Assembly: GCA_010093605.1 (NCBI GenBank)
Contig: MU004187.1
Coordinates: 687,383 to 751,382, forward strand
Direction: 5' to 3'
Length of the DNA stretch: 64,000 nucleotides
Source of the DNA: Lophium mytilinum
Lineage: Eukaryota > Ascomycota > Dothideomycetes > Mytilinidiales > Mytilinidiaceae
Shown: piece after piece, positions 10,864 to 21,945 of the stretch
Layout: each line of letters opens with the position of its first letter
Numbering within the stretch: the first letter of the stretch is position 1
Made by a program: the position numbers and the translations under genes
The notes under the pieces: generated by a model
What the model saw: only the letters and a program-made list of their open reading frames with translations
What the model was told of the DNA's origin: nothing
The model's database searches: none

Positions 10864-12644
10864 ATGTTGCCCAGATCGAGGTGGTCCTTGAGACTGCCTC
10901 AAATAATCTACAGGCCCCTATCGACCTCCAACCGACCCCGAGGCCGTCCCTTAAAGAACTCCCTCAGCAAACCGCCACCTTCCTCGCAGTTTCTCCGTCA
11001 CCAGAAACAACCCCAAGAGCCTGCTCCAGCTCAGCCAACTAATGATCCATCCAGGGTCGAAGCTGTCTCAACAGCTCTAAGCCAGGCATCTGATGCAGAT
11101 AATGACCTCCTCACGCCCGTTCATATACCAGAGGATCCCCATGGCGTCCTCAAAGAAAACCACCCCGCCGTCTCGCTGCTCCACAACTCGTCCATCGTGG
11201 TACAGCGGCAAATCGAAATGATGAATGTGTTTTTGGGATTCGAGCAAGCAAATCGATATGTAATAATGGATCCGCATGGGAATCACATTGGCTATTTGGC
11301 AGAGCAGGAGCATGGAATGGGGAACGCTATCGCTCGCCAGATGCTCCGGACCCATCGGAGCTTCACAACACATGTATTTGATAAGCACGAGCGAGAAGTG
11401 CTTCGGGTACGTAGATCTGTGCCACCAAGCCATTAATAAATATCCCGCTTTAATTCTGTGTATATTCGTACTTACAAGTATGTTAGTTTCATCGTCCTTT
11501 CAGCTGGATATCTTCGAGGATCAGAGTCTATGATGCTCAAAATGATACTAAGTCATACTCGCCCTCCACATCTTTACAAGGCACGAGTGTTGGCTCTATT
11601 GCCGGCCAAACGTCTACCCATATCTCGTCCATACCCCTCTCCCAAATGCGAATCATCGGGTCAGCCGAGCAAGAGTGGGCACCTTTGCGTCGAAAATACA
11701 ACTTGTTCCTCTCACGCAACCTCAACCAAACCCAACCCGACCCGAACCTACCCCAGCTAACATCAGGCGATCTTCCTTTGTCCAACTCCAAAGCTTTACA
11801 AGTAGTAGAAGGCGACTCGCGTGAGACTGGAATGATGCAGTTTGCGCGTGTCGACGAGCCATTTTTATCCTGGGACTTCACGCTATTATCAGAAGACAAA
11901 CGGCTGCTCGGCTCCGTCAACAGGAACTTCGCGGGCTTTGCAAGAGAAATCTTCACTGATACTGGCGTGTACGCGTTGCGAATGGATGCAGCAAGTCTTG
12001 CTTCGGAGCCGTCTCATATTATTTCAAAGACCGGCGCACGTCACACTGAAGAAGTACAGTTGACGCCCGGAATGACGCTCGACCAACGAGCGGTTATGCT
12101 TGCTACGGCGGTGAGCATCGACTTCGACTACTTCAGCCGACATAGCTCTCAGACTGGCGGTATGGGATTCATGCCACTGTGGTTTCCCATGGGCGGCGGC
12201 GAAGCTGCTGGAGGGGCAGCTGCCGGGGGTGCGGCTGAAGCTGGTGCCGTTGGAGCGGGTACTGCAGAGGCTCGGACTGCTATGGGCGAAGTTGGTTCTG
12301 TGGCAAGAGGTGTCGGATCCGGTGAAGGTGCAATAGCCGGTGCAGGGACGATGGCTGGATGCGAAGCCATGCAAAGAGGTAGAGGTTCCTCTCCACAAGC
12401 GAATGAGGATGAAAGTCAAAGGGACCCCCTTGGTGGAGGAGGAGACCCGCGAGATGGGGACAGCCCGTGGGCTTCAGATGAAGATTCACATTGGTTTGGA
12501 GACGATTCCCTAGGCAGTAGTTCTGGACCTGGAGATAGCGGCAGTAACATCCCACCAGGGCCACAAGGACCAGGAGGTGATGGGGGTGGAGGAGAAGGCG
12601 GAGGTTGGCTTGATAGCTTTGGTGACTTCTTTGGCGATGATTGA
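10864..12644 (+). CDS. AIM25: Phospholipid scramblase-family protein, probably mitochondrial, 566 aa
   Basis: This family includes mammalian PLSCRs and yeast Aim25; the fungal members are implicated in mitochondrial membrane lipid or stress biology. Exons are 10864-11406 and 11487-12644 with an 80-nt intron; the sum is 567 codons. The join gives EREVLR followed by FHRPFSWISSRIRVYD, the hallmark scramblase strand. The N-terminus (MLPRSRWSLRLPQIIYRPLS) is basic, Ser/Arg-rich and free of acidic residues, as expected for a mitochondrial presequence. The scramblase beta-barrel runs from about residue 100 to 415 (VVQRQIEMMNVFLGFEQANRY to YFSRHS). The tail is unusual: about 60 residues of Gly/Ala repeats (AAGGAAAGGAAEAGAVG), then an acidic Gly-rich end (GDFFGDD). 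The mitochondrial location is inferred only from the presequence. Confidence 0.92.
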
Positions 12645-12906
12645 AGCAATTAGGGCAAAAAAATGTATCACCACTCTGTATCCGGATAGTCTGTAAAGCA
12701 GAACACAATATATGACTCACTACGAACAATACGAGAGACGTATCTTCATTAGAGCTAAACACAAGCTACACATGTCAGTCTCACTATAACGACCAATAAG
12801 GAAGCACTGGGCACGTGCGTCATTGGCGCGACTCCTGCAGAACCTCAACCTTCACCGTCACCTTCGCAGCCAACAACTCCGCTCCAATTCTTTAATACGC
12901 CACCCC

Positions 12907-12914
12907 TATATAAA
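12907..12914 (+). promoter_or_regulatory. TATA box of the Ubc7 gene
   Basis: The octamer TATATAAA lies 93-100 bp upstream of the Ubc7 start codon in a C/T-rich promoter. This spacing is reasonable for a fungal TATA element, given a short 5' UTR. Confidence 0.6.
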
Positions 12915-13006
12915 CATCTTCCAATCATCCCCACCGCTGTTACCTCCATCTCCCCTCTTCAACCTCCTCCAATACCGCCTCACAACCTTTAAACACCACC
13001 CCCACC

Positions 13007-13582
13007 ATGGCCAACCCCGCCAGCAAACGCCTCTTCAAAGAATACCGCGGCCTCTCCTCCGACCCGCCCGAAGGCATCACCGCCGGCCCCGTCACCGAGG
13101 ACGACATGTTCCTCTGGGAAGCCCTAATCCAGGGGCCGGAAGGCACGCCCTTCGAAGGCGGCATCTTCCCCGCCGAGCTCAAATTCCCCAAAGACTACCC
13201 GCTCGCGCCGCCGACGATGCGGTTTACCTGCGAGATGTGGCATCCGAACGGTAAGCAACCGTCCCCATACCGTCCAATCAAGTAAGATGTAAGAAAAACG
13301 GGTTAGCTAACGTGTTGGGGGTTGGCAGTCTACCAAAACGGCACCGTGTGCATCTCGATCCTGCACCCGCCCGGCGACGACCCAAACCACTACGAGCACG
13401 CGAGCGAGCGGTGGAGCCCGATCCAGAGCGTGGAGAAGATACTGATTAGCGTGATGAGCATGCTGGCGGAGCCGAATGATGAGAGTCCGGCGAATGTGGA
13501 TGCGGCGCGGATGTGGAGGGAGCGGCGGAAGGAGTATGAGAGGATTGTGAGGGGGAATGTTAGGAAGGGGCTGGGGTTATAA
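13007..13582 (+). CDS. UBC7: Ubiquitin-conjugating enzyme E2 Ubc7 (UBE2G2 type), 165 aa
   Basis: It is an E2 enzyme of ER-associated degradation; yeast Ubc7 is held at the ER by Cue1 and works with Hrd1 and Doa10. Exons are 13007-13250 and 13329-13582 with a 78-nt intron; the sum is 166 codons. The start lies in an ideal CACC-ATG-GCC context. The UBC fold is complete: [11 protein letters not shown], the HPN motif, and the catalytic site [20 protein letters not shown] with Cys89, the position used by yeast Ubc7. The acidic insertion just after the cysteine is specific to the Ubc7/Cdc34 classes. The absence of a long C-terminal tail favours Ubc7 over Cdc34. The length matches yeast Ubc7 exactly. 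A cognate Cue1 or E3 gene is not in the window. Confidence 0.96.
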
Positions 13583-14341
13583 AAATGATTATACGGCTGC
13601 GCGAGGCTTGTTGTGATTTTGGCCCACTGACTGAACTACTTGTGGTTGACACCGATGTCAGCGGAAAACCCGCTGTCAGCTCCTCTTTGGCGCGTAACAG
13701 CAACCTGCTTTCGAGCGGATATGCGTCGGCCTGTTGTCTCGAGAAGATTGTATGCGGGACCGAGACTCCCTGGATGGCTCTTTCTACCTGGACACCTGGC
13801 ATATTATGGTGGAGAACAGCACTTAACTTTTCCCGTTGTACGCAGGACTATGAAGTCAAGAATTGGAAGGAATGCACAGAATATGCCGCGTTTGGTGAAG
13901 GCGTCCAACAATCTCCCGTTGGTGGGAAGAGTTCGATCTGCAAGCAGCAAGAAGCCACCGGGAAGATGGGTCCTCGAGATGATAGAGACTTGGGTGGGGA
14001 TGACAAGATAGAGGTTAGAGCACAAGAAACCACCATATTAGTATGCATGGCATGGCATTGCGTTAATTGATTTGGGTTTAAGGATCTATATCGTGGCGAG
14101 TTAGCGTTCACAAGACAGGCGATTTCATTGCCATTAAGAAGAAAACCAATTTTATTCAACGCATTACAAGCAAGATGAGCGCTCGCTGTTGAATGAGTGC
14201 CTGCGTGAAGGAATGCAGGCTTATACGCAAGTAAAGTCCAACCGTCCCTGGCCGCTCACAGAAGAATCAGTTCTACCCCATCGAACACAAGGAAAGAAGC
14301 AACAGAGAACAGCTCTCTAGCAATAAGACAGGTGGAAGGAA
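13583..14341. other. Convergent intergenic region, no gene seen
   Basis: These 759 bp lie between the 3' ends of Ubc7 (+) and the Ser-rich basic protein (-). Overlapping open frames occur on both strands, but none contains a domain, signal peptide or convincing composition. Confidence 0.5.
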
Positions 14342-16137
14342 TCAATCAGACTCGCTCGGCCACCCTGAGGAAAGACTCCCATTCGCTTTCTCCTCTTCAG
14401 CAGGCAAAATTATAGGAGGTTCGGACTCTGGGTCGACGAGATCCTCCTGTAGCTCCTTTTCAACAGTCTTCGCCCTCTTCCCCGGCGAAAACGCACTGCT
14501 CGCCAGCCTCTTCTTGGAACTCGTCGTATGGCCTCCCCTCATCACCGGGGCGAGCGGCAAGAACTGCGGCTTTCGGCGCGAGCGGCGCTCATGGTCCGCA
14601 CGCGATGGATCTTTGCCCTTCCGATCCTCGTACGCGTGCTGAGGCATAGACGACATCTGCCGTTCCTCTTTCGCTGAGTCCGAGTCACCATCGTCCACGG
14701 AATCCTCGGGCGACAGAATAATATCAACAGCAGGCGGGCTCTCTCGGTCTCGAGACATACTGTAGTCACCCTGGGAACTTTCCGAGGGCTTGGTGACGAG
14801 GTGCAGTCGCTTGAGTTTGCGACGAGTGAGCTCGGGGGCCCATTGTCCCGGAGGAGAGGGGGACTGTGCGTCTGCGTCGAAGAATCGGGATTTCGACTTG
14901 GGATCAAAGGCGCCGCTTGATCGTTGTCCGTTGGGAGTGATGTCTTGAAGAGCGCTCGAAGACGATGGGCTCATGGAGTCGTACCGGAACGGGTCGCGGT
15001 CGGATCCCCTTTGGGCGCGGCTGGATTCTGGGGTTGGCTCAGGGTCGATATCCTCATGAACGTGGACGAGTGACTTCTCGAGAGTTGGCACAATTTCTGT
15101 ACTGGTCGGCAGGGCTGCAGGGGTGATGTCTTGGAGAGCAAAGATGGGAGACCTTTCGAAAGTCGGCACGACGTCCATAAGCGCACGTGTTTCTGTATCG
15201 AAGTAGTTCGAATCATCCGTGCCCGAGCGGCTATGTGCTCCTTCCTCAGGAATCCTTGGGCCTAGAAAGGGTGACGATCCTAAGAGCCTGTTGGCCCTGG
15301 AGATCTCGTCTCTGGCACGCATAGACTCAGTAGGAGTCGGAGGCCTATAAATTGGAGACCACTTGGGGGACAGCGCAATGTCCTTGAAACCCGAAGCGGC
15401 ATTAGCGCAGCGATGAGAGACGTTCAAGGTCGGGCGGGTCTTTGCTCCCGTTTCGAGACATTTTGACCCGGAAAGTGACGAGCCCAGAATGGAAGAGCGT
15501 GACTTTGATCGGTCGGTTCTGGCATCCGCAGGGTTTGCCCATGGTTGCTCCGAAGGCATGGCCATTTTGGACAGGTAATCAGGATCGAGTCCTTGCCCCC
15601 AAGGAGGACGTCGCCAATTGATCATGTCGAACCTCTTTCGCTTTCCCTGGCCGTCAACACGCTTGATGGCGTCCTGTAGAAGCATGCAGCGTGCCGAACC
15701 GGCGATGATGAGCTCGTGATCTCCATTCTCGAGATAACGCTTGTGCTGGCGCTCGTACGCATCTAGCCGAGCCTGGAGCTGGTCGAGGCTCATCTCGCAG
15801 TACCTGATCTTGAACCAGTTCATCACACGTACATCCCTCCGTACAAGGACCAGAGAAGACTCATGTCCAGATCTGCTGTAGTGACGCAGGTATCGGGAAT
15901 GGCAATGTCCCCCATGGAAATGCGGCGTTGCTTGTAGGAGCAGAAGTCCAATGAGTTGTGGAACGCGGCTTGGCCGGCGATGGCATCGTTGAGGATCTTG
16001 AGGCGTTGTTCGTGGTAGGAAAAGGGGTGGAGTTGGTTGACGTAGTCCCATTTTCCGTCTGCTGCTTCGTCGAAGAGACCGTCGAAACGGCTGGCGTCTT
16101 CGAGACGGGCGAGCTCGTAGAAGCCACGAACTTCCAT
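14342..16137 (-). CDS. Unidentified Ser-rich, probably nuclear protein, ~584 aa
   Basis: The N-terminal ~100 residues (MEVRGFYELARLEDASRFDG, then FSYHEQRLKILNDAIAGQAA) and the following charged segment (LQARLDAYERQHKRYLENG) read as one globular/coiled-coil domain, but they lie in two frames. The simplest join is a 41-nt intron at 15844-15804 (donor GTACGG, acceptor ATCAG), giving 585 codons with stop; a 47-nt alternative (donor GTCCTT) also keeps frame. Without splicing, the first frame ends at a TGA overlapping an ATG (15825-15821); see findings. The remainder is Ser/Pro/Asp-rich with repeated elements such as ALQDITP (three times), and it ends with a basic cluster (SKKRLASSAFSPGKRAKTVE) that could be a nuclear localisation signal. 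The start at 16137 is the first ATG after an in-frame stop at 16161-16159. I do not recognise the family. Confidence 0.75.
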
Positions 16138-17015
16138 GTCGGCGGCGCTAAGTGATGCTTAATAGTACACCGGGGTTATGGATGAGGTGGATGCGATGGG
16201 AGTCGTGAGATGGCGGGTGGAGAAGACAACATGGTCCCGGAACTTTGGGCATGACGAGACAACGATGGAAGGGTAGTTACGAGGCTTTGCACTCATGCTT
16301 ACCCGTATATGTGAGGGGAGAAGGAAAGGACAAGTAGGCTGCAGCCACCAGAAAGCGCAACAGAGCGGCCGCGTTAGAAGCGCCTCCAAGCGTCAATACA
16401 AACCAACATTCAGTCCCTCAACCTCGAGGAGCCCGTTCATGTAGACGGTCTAGTCGAGAAGCGAGGAGTTCTACTTACGGCTCAAGTTTGCTATACATAG
16501 CGCGTGCGTGTTCAGAGAAAGTGAGAGTGGAGTTTCACGGGGAGTGAAGCAAGCATTGTCAGTTCGGCAGCCATCACCCGAAGGCTGTCAGGGTGTGATG
16601 CTGCTATCAGCTGGAAGGAATCTAGTGTGTTTTCCTTTTGAAGGCACTAACATCGCCGTGGTGTTGAGTGGCCACGATGAGTGCTGGTGTCAATGGGGGT
16701 CAGCGGACTTCGGGGATTGTGCGGCATCACATCATCGTGATCTCTCGCACGGTTGGCTGTGGCGCGCGATGAGCAACAGTTTGCTCCAAGCGGCTTGCTG
16801 TGGCAACTCGTAGCATAAGATACGGCTTCCAGGCCTTTGCGGTGCCATTGAGTGTCTTTTAGGTGCGAAAAAAGTGCCTTTTAAGTCTATCCTGCTGCCC
16901 CCAGATCGATCTGCAGTGTCATCGTCGCTGAATCCCCGCAAAATCGCACCACCGCCACTTCCCACTGCCAAGCAAGTGCACGAGAAATCACGCAATCGCA
17001 GAAAACAGGCCCAAC
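16138..17015. promoter_or_regulatory. Divergent intergenic region, no gene seen
   Basis: These 878 bp lie between the Ser-rich protein (-) and the sulfite oxidase (+). A minus-strand open frame (16389-16159) is in the same frame as the downstream gene but is cut off from it by TAA. I found no splice pair that joins them. Nothing else coding is seen. Confidence 0.5.
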
Positions 17016-18361
17016 ATGGTCAAGGTGCGAAATGGCCCCCCTATAGGCCCTATACACACTGCCCGAAGGGGTAATTTGTATACATTCGGCTGACGCTAGG
17101 CCTAAAGCTCGAGCATACCGTCCAGGAGCCTTTAAATCGAGAGCCGCCGCTCGAAAAGCTGATCTCCAGGTACTGAGCACTTCTGACATATCTCCACCTC
17201 CAGCCAGCCAACGAAATCATATATCCAGCGAACCACCATGCTAACATATCCGTTAACACAGCTTCATCACTGAAGAGGGTGGCTATGACCGGAACCATGG
17301 GTGAGTATCCCACCCGCGTCATTCGTAGCACACCCATCTAATACACTCCCAGCCCAATCCCATACCTGGATGCCGCGACCCACCGCGTCGCCATCTACGG
17401 CACCGTTACTCAGCAAGAATTCTCTGTCCAAGAGCTCGCCTCACTCCCCCAGCATACCGTAATATGCGCTCTCCAATGCGCCGGCAACCGCCGCCACACG
17501 ATGCGCACCAAGCTCAAGGAAGTTAACGGCATCGACTGGTTCGACGGCGCCGTCATGAACTGTCACTGGCGTGGCCCCCGTCTCCGTGACGTCTTGCTGC
17601 ACTCCGATCTGGACCTTCCGCACGAGAAGTGGAAGGACGCCCATGTCGCCTTCGCTTGCTTCCAGACGCCCTGTCAGGATGACGAGTACTACGGCGGCAG
17701 CATCCCGCTAGAAAGAGCTATGCAAGAGGATGCCGACGTGATCCTCGCGCTGGAGATGAACGGACAGCCCCTGACGCCGAACCATGGCTTCCCTGTGCGA
17801 GTCGTCACGCCGGGCATTGCGGGTGCAAGATCGGTCAAATGGCTAGACCGCATTACGGTGCAGCTGTCTGAATCGTCCAACTTCTACCAGCAGCGCGATT
17901 ATAAGATTCTGCCCGAGGAGGCGGACTGCGTTGAGAAAGCGAAAGAGTGGTGGAACAAGTGTCCGTCGATCGTGGACATGCCCGTTAACTCTGTCATCGC
18001 GTTGCCGGCCTCTGAGAGCACAGTGAAGCGTGATGAGAACGGGCAGGTTGATGTGAAGGGGTATGCGCTACCAAGTGGACAGGACGGCCCCGTGACGAGA
18101 GTTGAGGTCAGCGCTGACGGTGGCGAGACTTGGGTGCTAGCAGAGTTGATCCAAGCCGAGTCGCCGGAAAAAGGGGTGAGTCTGAAATGGTCGTGGACAC
18201 TGTGGCAAGCGAAGGTGAAGCCGGAGCCTGGGACAGGGAAGAAGTTCTTGAGTCGAGCTATGGATAAGGGCGGCAATGTGCAGGCATCGTGTCCGAAGTG
18301 GAACCTAAGGGGAGTCTCCTACAACGGCTATGGTGAGTCGGAGAACGTTGAAGTCATATGA
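17016..18361 (+). CDS. Sulfite oxidase-type molybdenum enzyme, ~366 aa, four exons
   Basis: It is expected to oxidise sulfite to sulfate using molybdopterin cofactor. Exons from the second onward are clear: 17126-17169, 17262-17300 and 17353-18361, giving EPLNREPPLEKLIS, then FITEEGGYDRNHG, then PIPYLDAATHRVAIYG. The Mo-binding domain carries the cysteine ligand in ICALQCAGNRRHTM and the helix region KLKEVNGIDWFDGAV. The C-terminal Mo-co dimerisation domain (from about residue 215) has VTRVEVSADGGETW. There is no cytochrome b5 domain and no FAD domain, so the layout is plant-type sulfite oxidase, not animal sulfite oxidase or nitrate reductase. The first exon (17016-17024, encoding MVK) is my best guess: it splices in phase through an intron ending GTCCAG, and other small upstream exons are possible. 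The enzyme may be peroxisomal or cytosolic; no clear C-terminal SKL is present (it ends VEVI). Confidence 0.9.
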
Positions 18362-19370
18362 CCCTCTTGTCATCTCTTTAGTCGCATTTGCGCTTTCGGA
18401 TTAGTTAGGTAACCTCATCGGTATGAAGCGATAAAGCATCTTTGGTACAGTACTAGGATACAAGTTTGGGCAGAGTGTCTTTTCTATTGCGTACGGGTTA
18501 TGTTAAGGTGATGGGGCACCACAAACAGCGGCAAACGGGCTAATCGTCAGCCTGTGCAACAACCGTTTTCGACACCACGTGGTAGATGTGAAGAGTATAG
18601 TACTAAGCTAAAAGTCTAAGTATACGGACTTGCTAATATTCAGCTCCGGTCTTGTTCACTCAACATTACTAAAAGAAGCAGCCTAGGTAATCAGTAGACA
18701 GTAAGTTGAGCATCACTTCAGTTCACACGGCCTGGAACCTGACATCGTGCTAAATGTTTAGACCTCACGGGGGTACACACACAGTAATAAACAAGTACGC
18801 GTAATAAACAAGTATGCGTAGTAGGCTTCTGGCTTGTCACTGTATATAGTGCCTTTGCGCTTTCATTGCGTCCTTACACAAGAGCGGTGATGCTCGTCAT
18901 CATCTCTTGAAATTTCAAAAAACGCAAAAAGAAATCCCCCTGTCGTTGCGGTTCGAACACAGGGTCCAAAAAAAGATTCAAGGAGCAAAAGTTCGCCGGG
19001 CAGGGCCCTACGCTACATCTTTGTCGTGTGGAATGGCGCTCTACAGACCCAGGCTGGATTCCAACCCAGCCACGGGGGCGACTTACTAGTGCCCTGGGGG
19101 TCGGCCTGAGTCTCGGAAGACTCAGACGGACCAACCAGGCCACTGATTGCGCTATGGAGTGCCAAGGAATATTTGGAACTATATACTTGAGTTGAGTCGC
19201 GCTCACATGCTAAATTGCATTTACTTACTAAATCACGGCCATCACGCTCACTTACCAAACCACGTCCACCCGCTAGATCACGTTCACCTGTTACATCTTA
19301 ATGGCTAAGCTGCACGCACATACTTGATACCTCTACTCATCTATCTTGACGGCGACTATCTGTGTTCATA
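18362..19370. other. Convergent intergenic region with small repeats and a hairpin
   Basis: This ~1-kb interval has no gene I can support. It contains a 17-bp direct repeat (18784-18817), a strong small hairpin at 19106-19125, a GGTTCGAAC box near 18949 that does not fold into a tRNA, and a weak ~26-bp degenerate periodicity at about 19195-19295. Confidence 0.55.
18784..18817. repeat. Two tandem copies of a 17-bp unit
   Basis: The unit GTAATAAACAAGTACGC occurs twice head to tail; the second copy differs by one C/T change. It is non-coding. Confidence 0.8.
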
Positions 19371-21136
19371 TCAGCTCTTTTCGGCGGATATCACGTCTGT
19401 CGAAATCTCTTTTCCGCCCGCACCTTGCTTCTCCAATGCCTCAACGACAGTATTCTCCTCAAGTCCATCTTTAGCTCCCGCCTTACCAGCTTCTTCAGTC
19501 TCCACCTCTCCTTTCACCTCCACCACCCCTCCCCCACTCTTCTCATCCCTCACCCTCTTCTTCTCCGCCCTCGCCCTATCCTCCCTCTCCTTCCTCGCCC
19601 TCCTCCACCTCGGCCCATAGCGCATCAACACCAAATTCGCTGGCGTATACGCCAAAAACACCAGCGCAAAAAACGTATACGTCCACCCAATCCCCATCTT
19701 CCCCAGCATCGGAATCACAATCGCGCTCGCCGCAGCCCCCAACAAGCACCTGACCAGATTATTCGCCGCCGTCGCCGTCGCTGGCTGCCCGGGCCACGTA
19801 TCCACCATCAAGATACTCATGCACTGGTTCGTCGCGTTCAGCGTCCACCCCAGGAAGAAGACCAGCACCAGCGGCACCGCGAGGTTGGTTTCTGCCTCCA
19901 TTGCCCACCCGTATGCGATCACTACCACGCCGCCTAGTATCTGGAGTGGTAGCGCGATCTGTAGCCGCGCGGTCTCGATGGGGAAGGCGGAGAGGTCTTG
20001 CTGGCGGTTGCGCGTGATGGGGAAGTTGAGGCGGCGGGCGTGGCGACGGTAGTTCCAGTCGACGAGCTTGCCGGTGCTGAAGGCCGACACGAGCGTGCCG
20101 ACGCTCATGGGCAGGAAGACGAAGCCGAGTTCGAGGTCGGTGAAGTGGTAGATGCGTGAGTACTGGGAGGGAATGCCGACGCTGATGGCGTAGAAGTTCA
20201 TGAGTCCGAAGCCGACGGTGAAAAGGATGAGCGCGGATTCGCGGTCCGCGAGGATGCGGAGGGTGCTGAGGGGGTTGGGGACGCGCAGGCGGTAGTTCTC
20301 TGCTACGTAGGCGAGCTGGGTGGGGTCGATGGGGGTCGGCTGGCGGGTTTTGGTCTGGAGGCGGTAGGTGAGGGATTGGTTGATCTTGGGAGGGGGCACG
20401 CTGCCGTCGCCGACGACTTTGCGGCAGGTTTCTGGGAAGAAGAGGAGGAGGGGGATGGCGTAGACGGCGGCGAAGATGATTAGGAACCAGAAGATGGAGC
20501 GCCAGCCCAGGTACTGGCTGAGTACGCCCCCTAGGATGGGAGCTAGAGATGGCCCTAGTACGTTGGGTAGAGAGGACCAGGCAACGTACATCCCTCGCTC
20601 GGAGGATGTGACGACGTCGCCTACGCAACCGATAGCTAGAGCTACGGTGCCGCTGCTACCAGCACTTTGGAGTGCTCGGAGGATCATGAGGGCCACGTAG
20701 TTGTCCTGGACAGCTAGTCCGATGTTTGCAACGATGTAGATGGAGAAGCATATCGTGTAAGCTGGTCTACGTCCCGCGCCGTCAGAGAAGCCTGCTATCA
20801 TTGTTGGTGCTATGCCTTGGATGATCTACGAAGTAATTAGTACTGAGGCGGCATTTAAGTTCTGGATTGAAGTTGGTATACCATATAAGTGGTGATGGTT
20901 AAATTAATGAGTGAGTTGCTGACGTCCATATCTTTGGCAATCGAATTCAAAGCAGGCAGATAGATCTGTGCCGACATTGGCGAGAAGAAAGCCCCGAGCG
21001 ATGCTGTCAGAATTATGATCTTCTTTTGCTTATGGGTGAAGATTGAGTATGCCGGTCCAGTGGCTTCTGGCTGTGAGCTCGCTGGCTCAGCAGCAGGGTC
21101 CTGTTCTGGAGCATTTTCTGGTGCCGTGGATGCCAT
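19371..21136 (-). CDS. MFS multidrug/organic-ion exporter (DHA1 type), 569 aa
   Basis: It is a plasma-membrane proton antiporter of the 12-helix DHA1 class that includes yeast Qdr, Aqr1 and Dtr1; the substrate cannot be read from sequence. Exons are 21136-20882 and 20825-19371 with a 56-nt intron; the sum is 570 codons. The first helix (IIILTASLGAFFSPMSAQIY) is typical of DHA1 exporters, and ALNSIAKDMDVSNSLINLTI and GFSDGAGRRPAY (motif A loop) follow. Motif C-like glycines appear in LGPSLAPILGGVLSQYLGWR. The cytosolic central loop spans about residues 225-280. The C-terminal ~90 residues are highly charged (RARKEREDRARAEKKRVRDE) and soluble, longer than usual. There are no biosynthetic neighbours, so a role in a metabolite cluster is not indicated. 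Confidence 0.93.
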
Positions 21137-21945
21137 GAATCAAAGAATTGCCGCTGAAATTGGAAACTGTTCGTTGGTTTGTAAGATGAAAAGAGGAGAC
21201 GTACGTGATACTGCTTAGACAATTGGTATCTCAGCGTCGAAGTCTCGTGACCACTCGGTATAGTGGAGTTAGCGCGACGGAATTAAGACGCCGAAAATCG
21301 CCCTTGAGATTTAATCGCTAAGGAACAGCAGCCGCGAATCGGAGCGGCACGAGAGCATTGACGAATCATCGGCATGCTATATCGAGCAGTTGCGGAGTAG
21401 TAATTCACGGCTTGCAGACCGCTTTCTTGACCCAAGTGTCGATGATGAAGGTTGAGCATAGAATGGCGGCGTTAATTTCGAATGACTCATGAAGAAGATC
21501 TTGCAGTGATAAGAAGACTTGACAGTTACTAGTAGTCGAGGAATTACAGAAACTTATCACAGAGGCAATAGGGAAAAGCCAATATGGAAAGGGATAGTTT
21601 AGTGCCCCCAATAAAACAATAAGACCACGAGGGCGAGGGACTGTAGTCAATCGGTGCAACACGCGTCTGATGAGAAAATATGATTGCGATCCCCTTCGAA
21701 AGCTCGAGAAGTTGACTCGCATAGTTGACAACCAATATATAACAATACCTTATAGGGGTACCCTCTTATACCTTTATATGCTCTTTCTTCGTCATTGCTC
21801 AAAAGCATAACTACTGCCGCTACACGGTAGCAAAGGTATATATTTCTTCGTCCAAACCAAAACTCCGTGACTGCTATCCTCCAATTATCCATCTCTTCAT
21901 GCTCGTGCGAAAGTTCTCATCCTCCGCCCTCTTACGTGTCGTCTC
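21137..21945. other. Intergenic region, no gene seen
   Basis: This interval is upstream of the MFS exporter and downstream of Hikeshi, both minus strand. It is somewhat AT-rich. Short open frames on both strands lack any recognisable domain. Confidence 0.5.

Noticed and set aside
14342-16051. Single 569-codon minus-strand frame as the complete gene
   Set aside because: Its first ~60 codons (Pro/His/Arg-rich) are a shadow of the better coding frame that starts at 16137; the chosen model switches frame near 15800.
18940-19075. Possible tRNA (GGTTCGAAC box near 18949; GGTTGGAATCC on the minus strand near 19070)
   Set aside because: Neither box is paired with a suitable A box, anticodon arm or acceptor stem at the right distance. 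T-arm stems do not pair in the first case, and the second has a mismatch in the invariant TTC.
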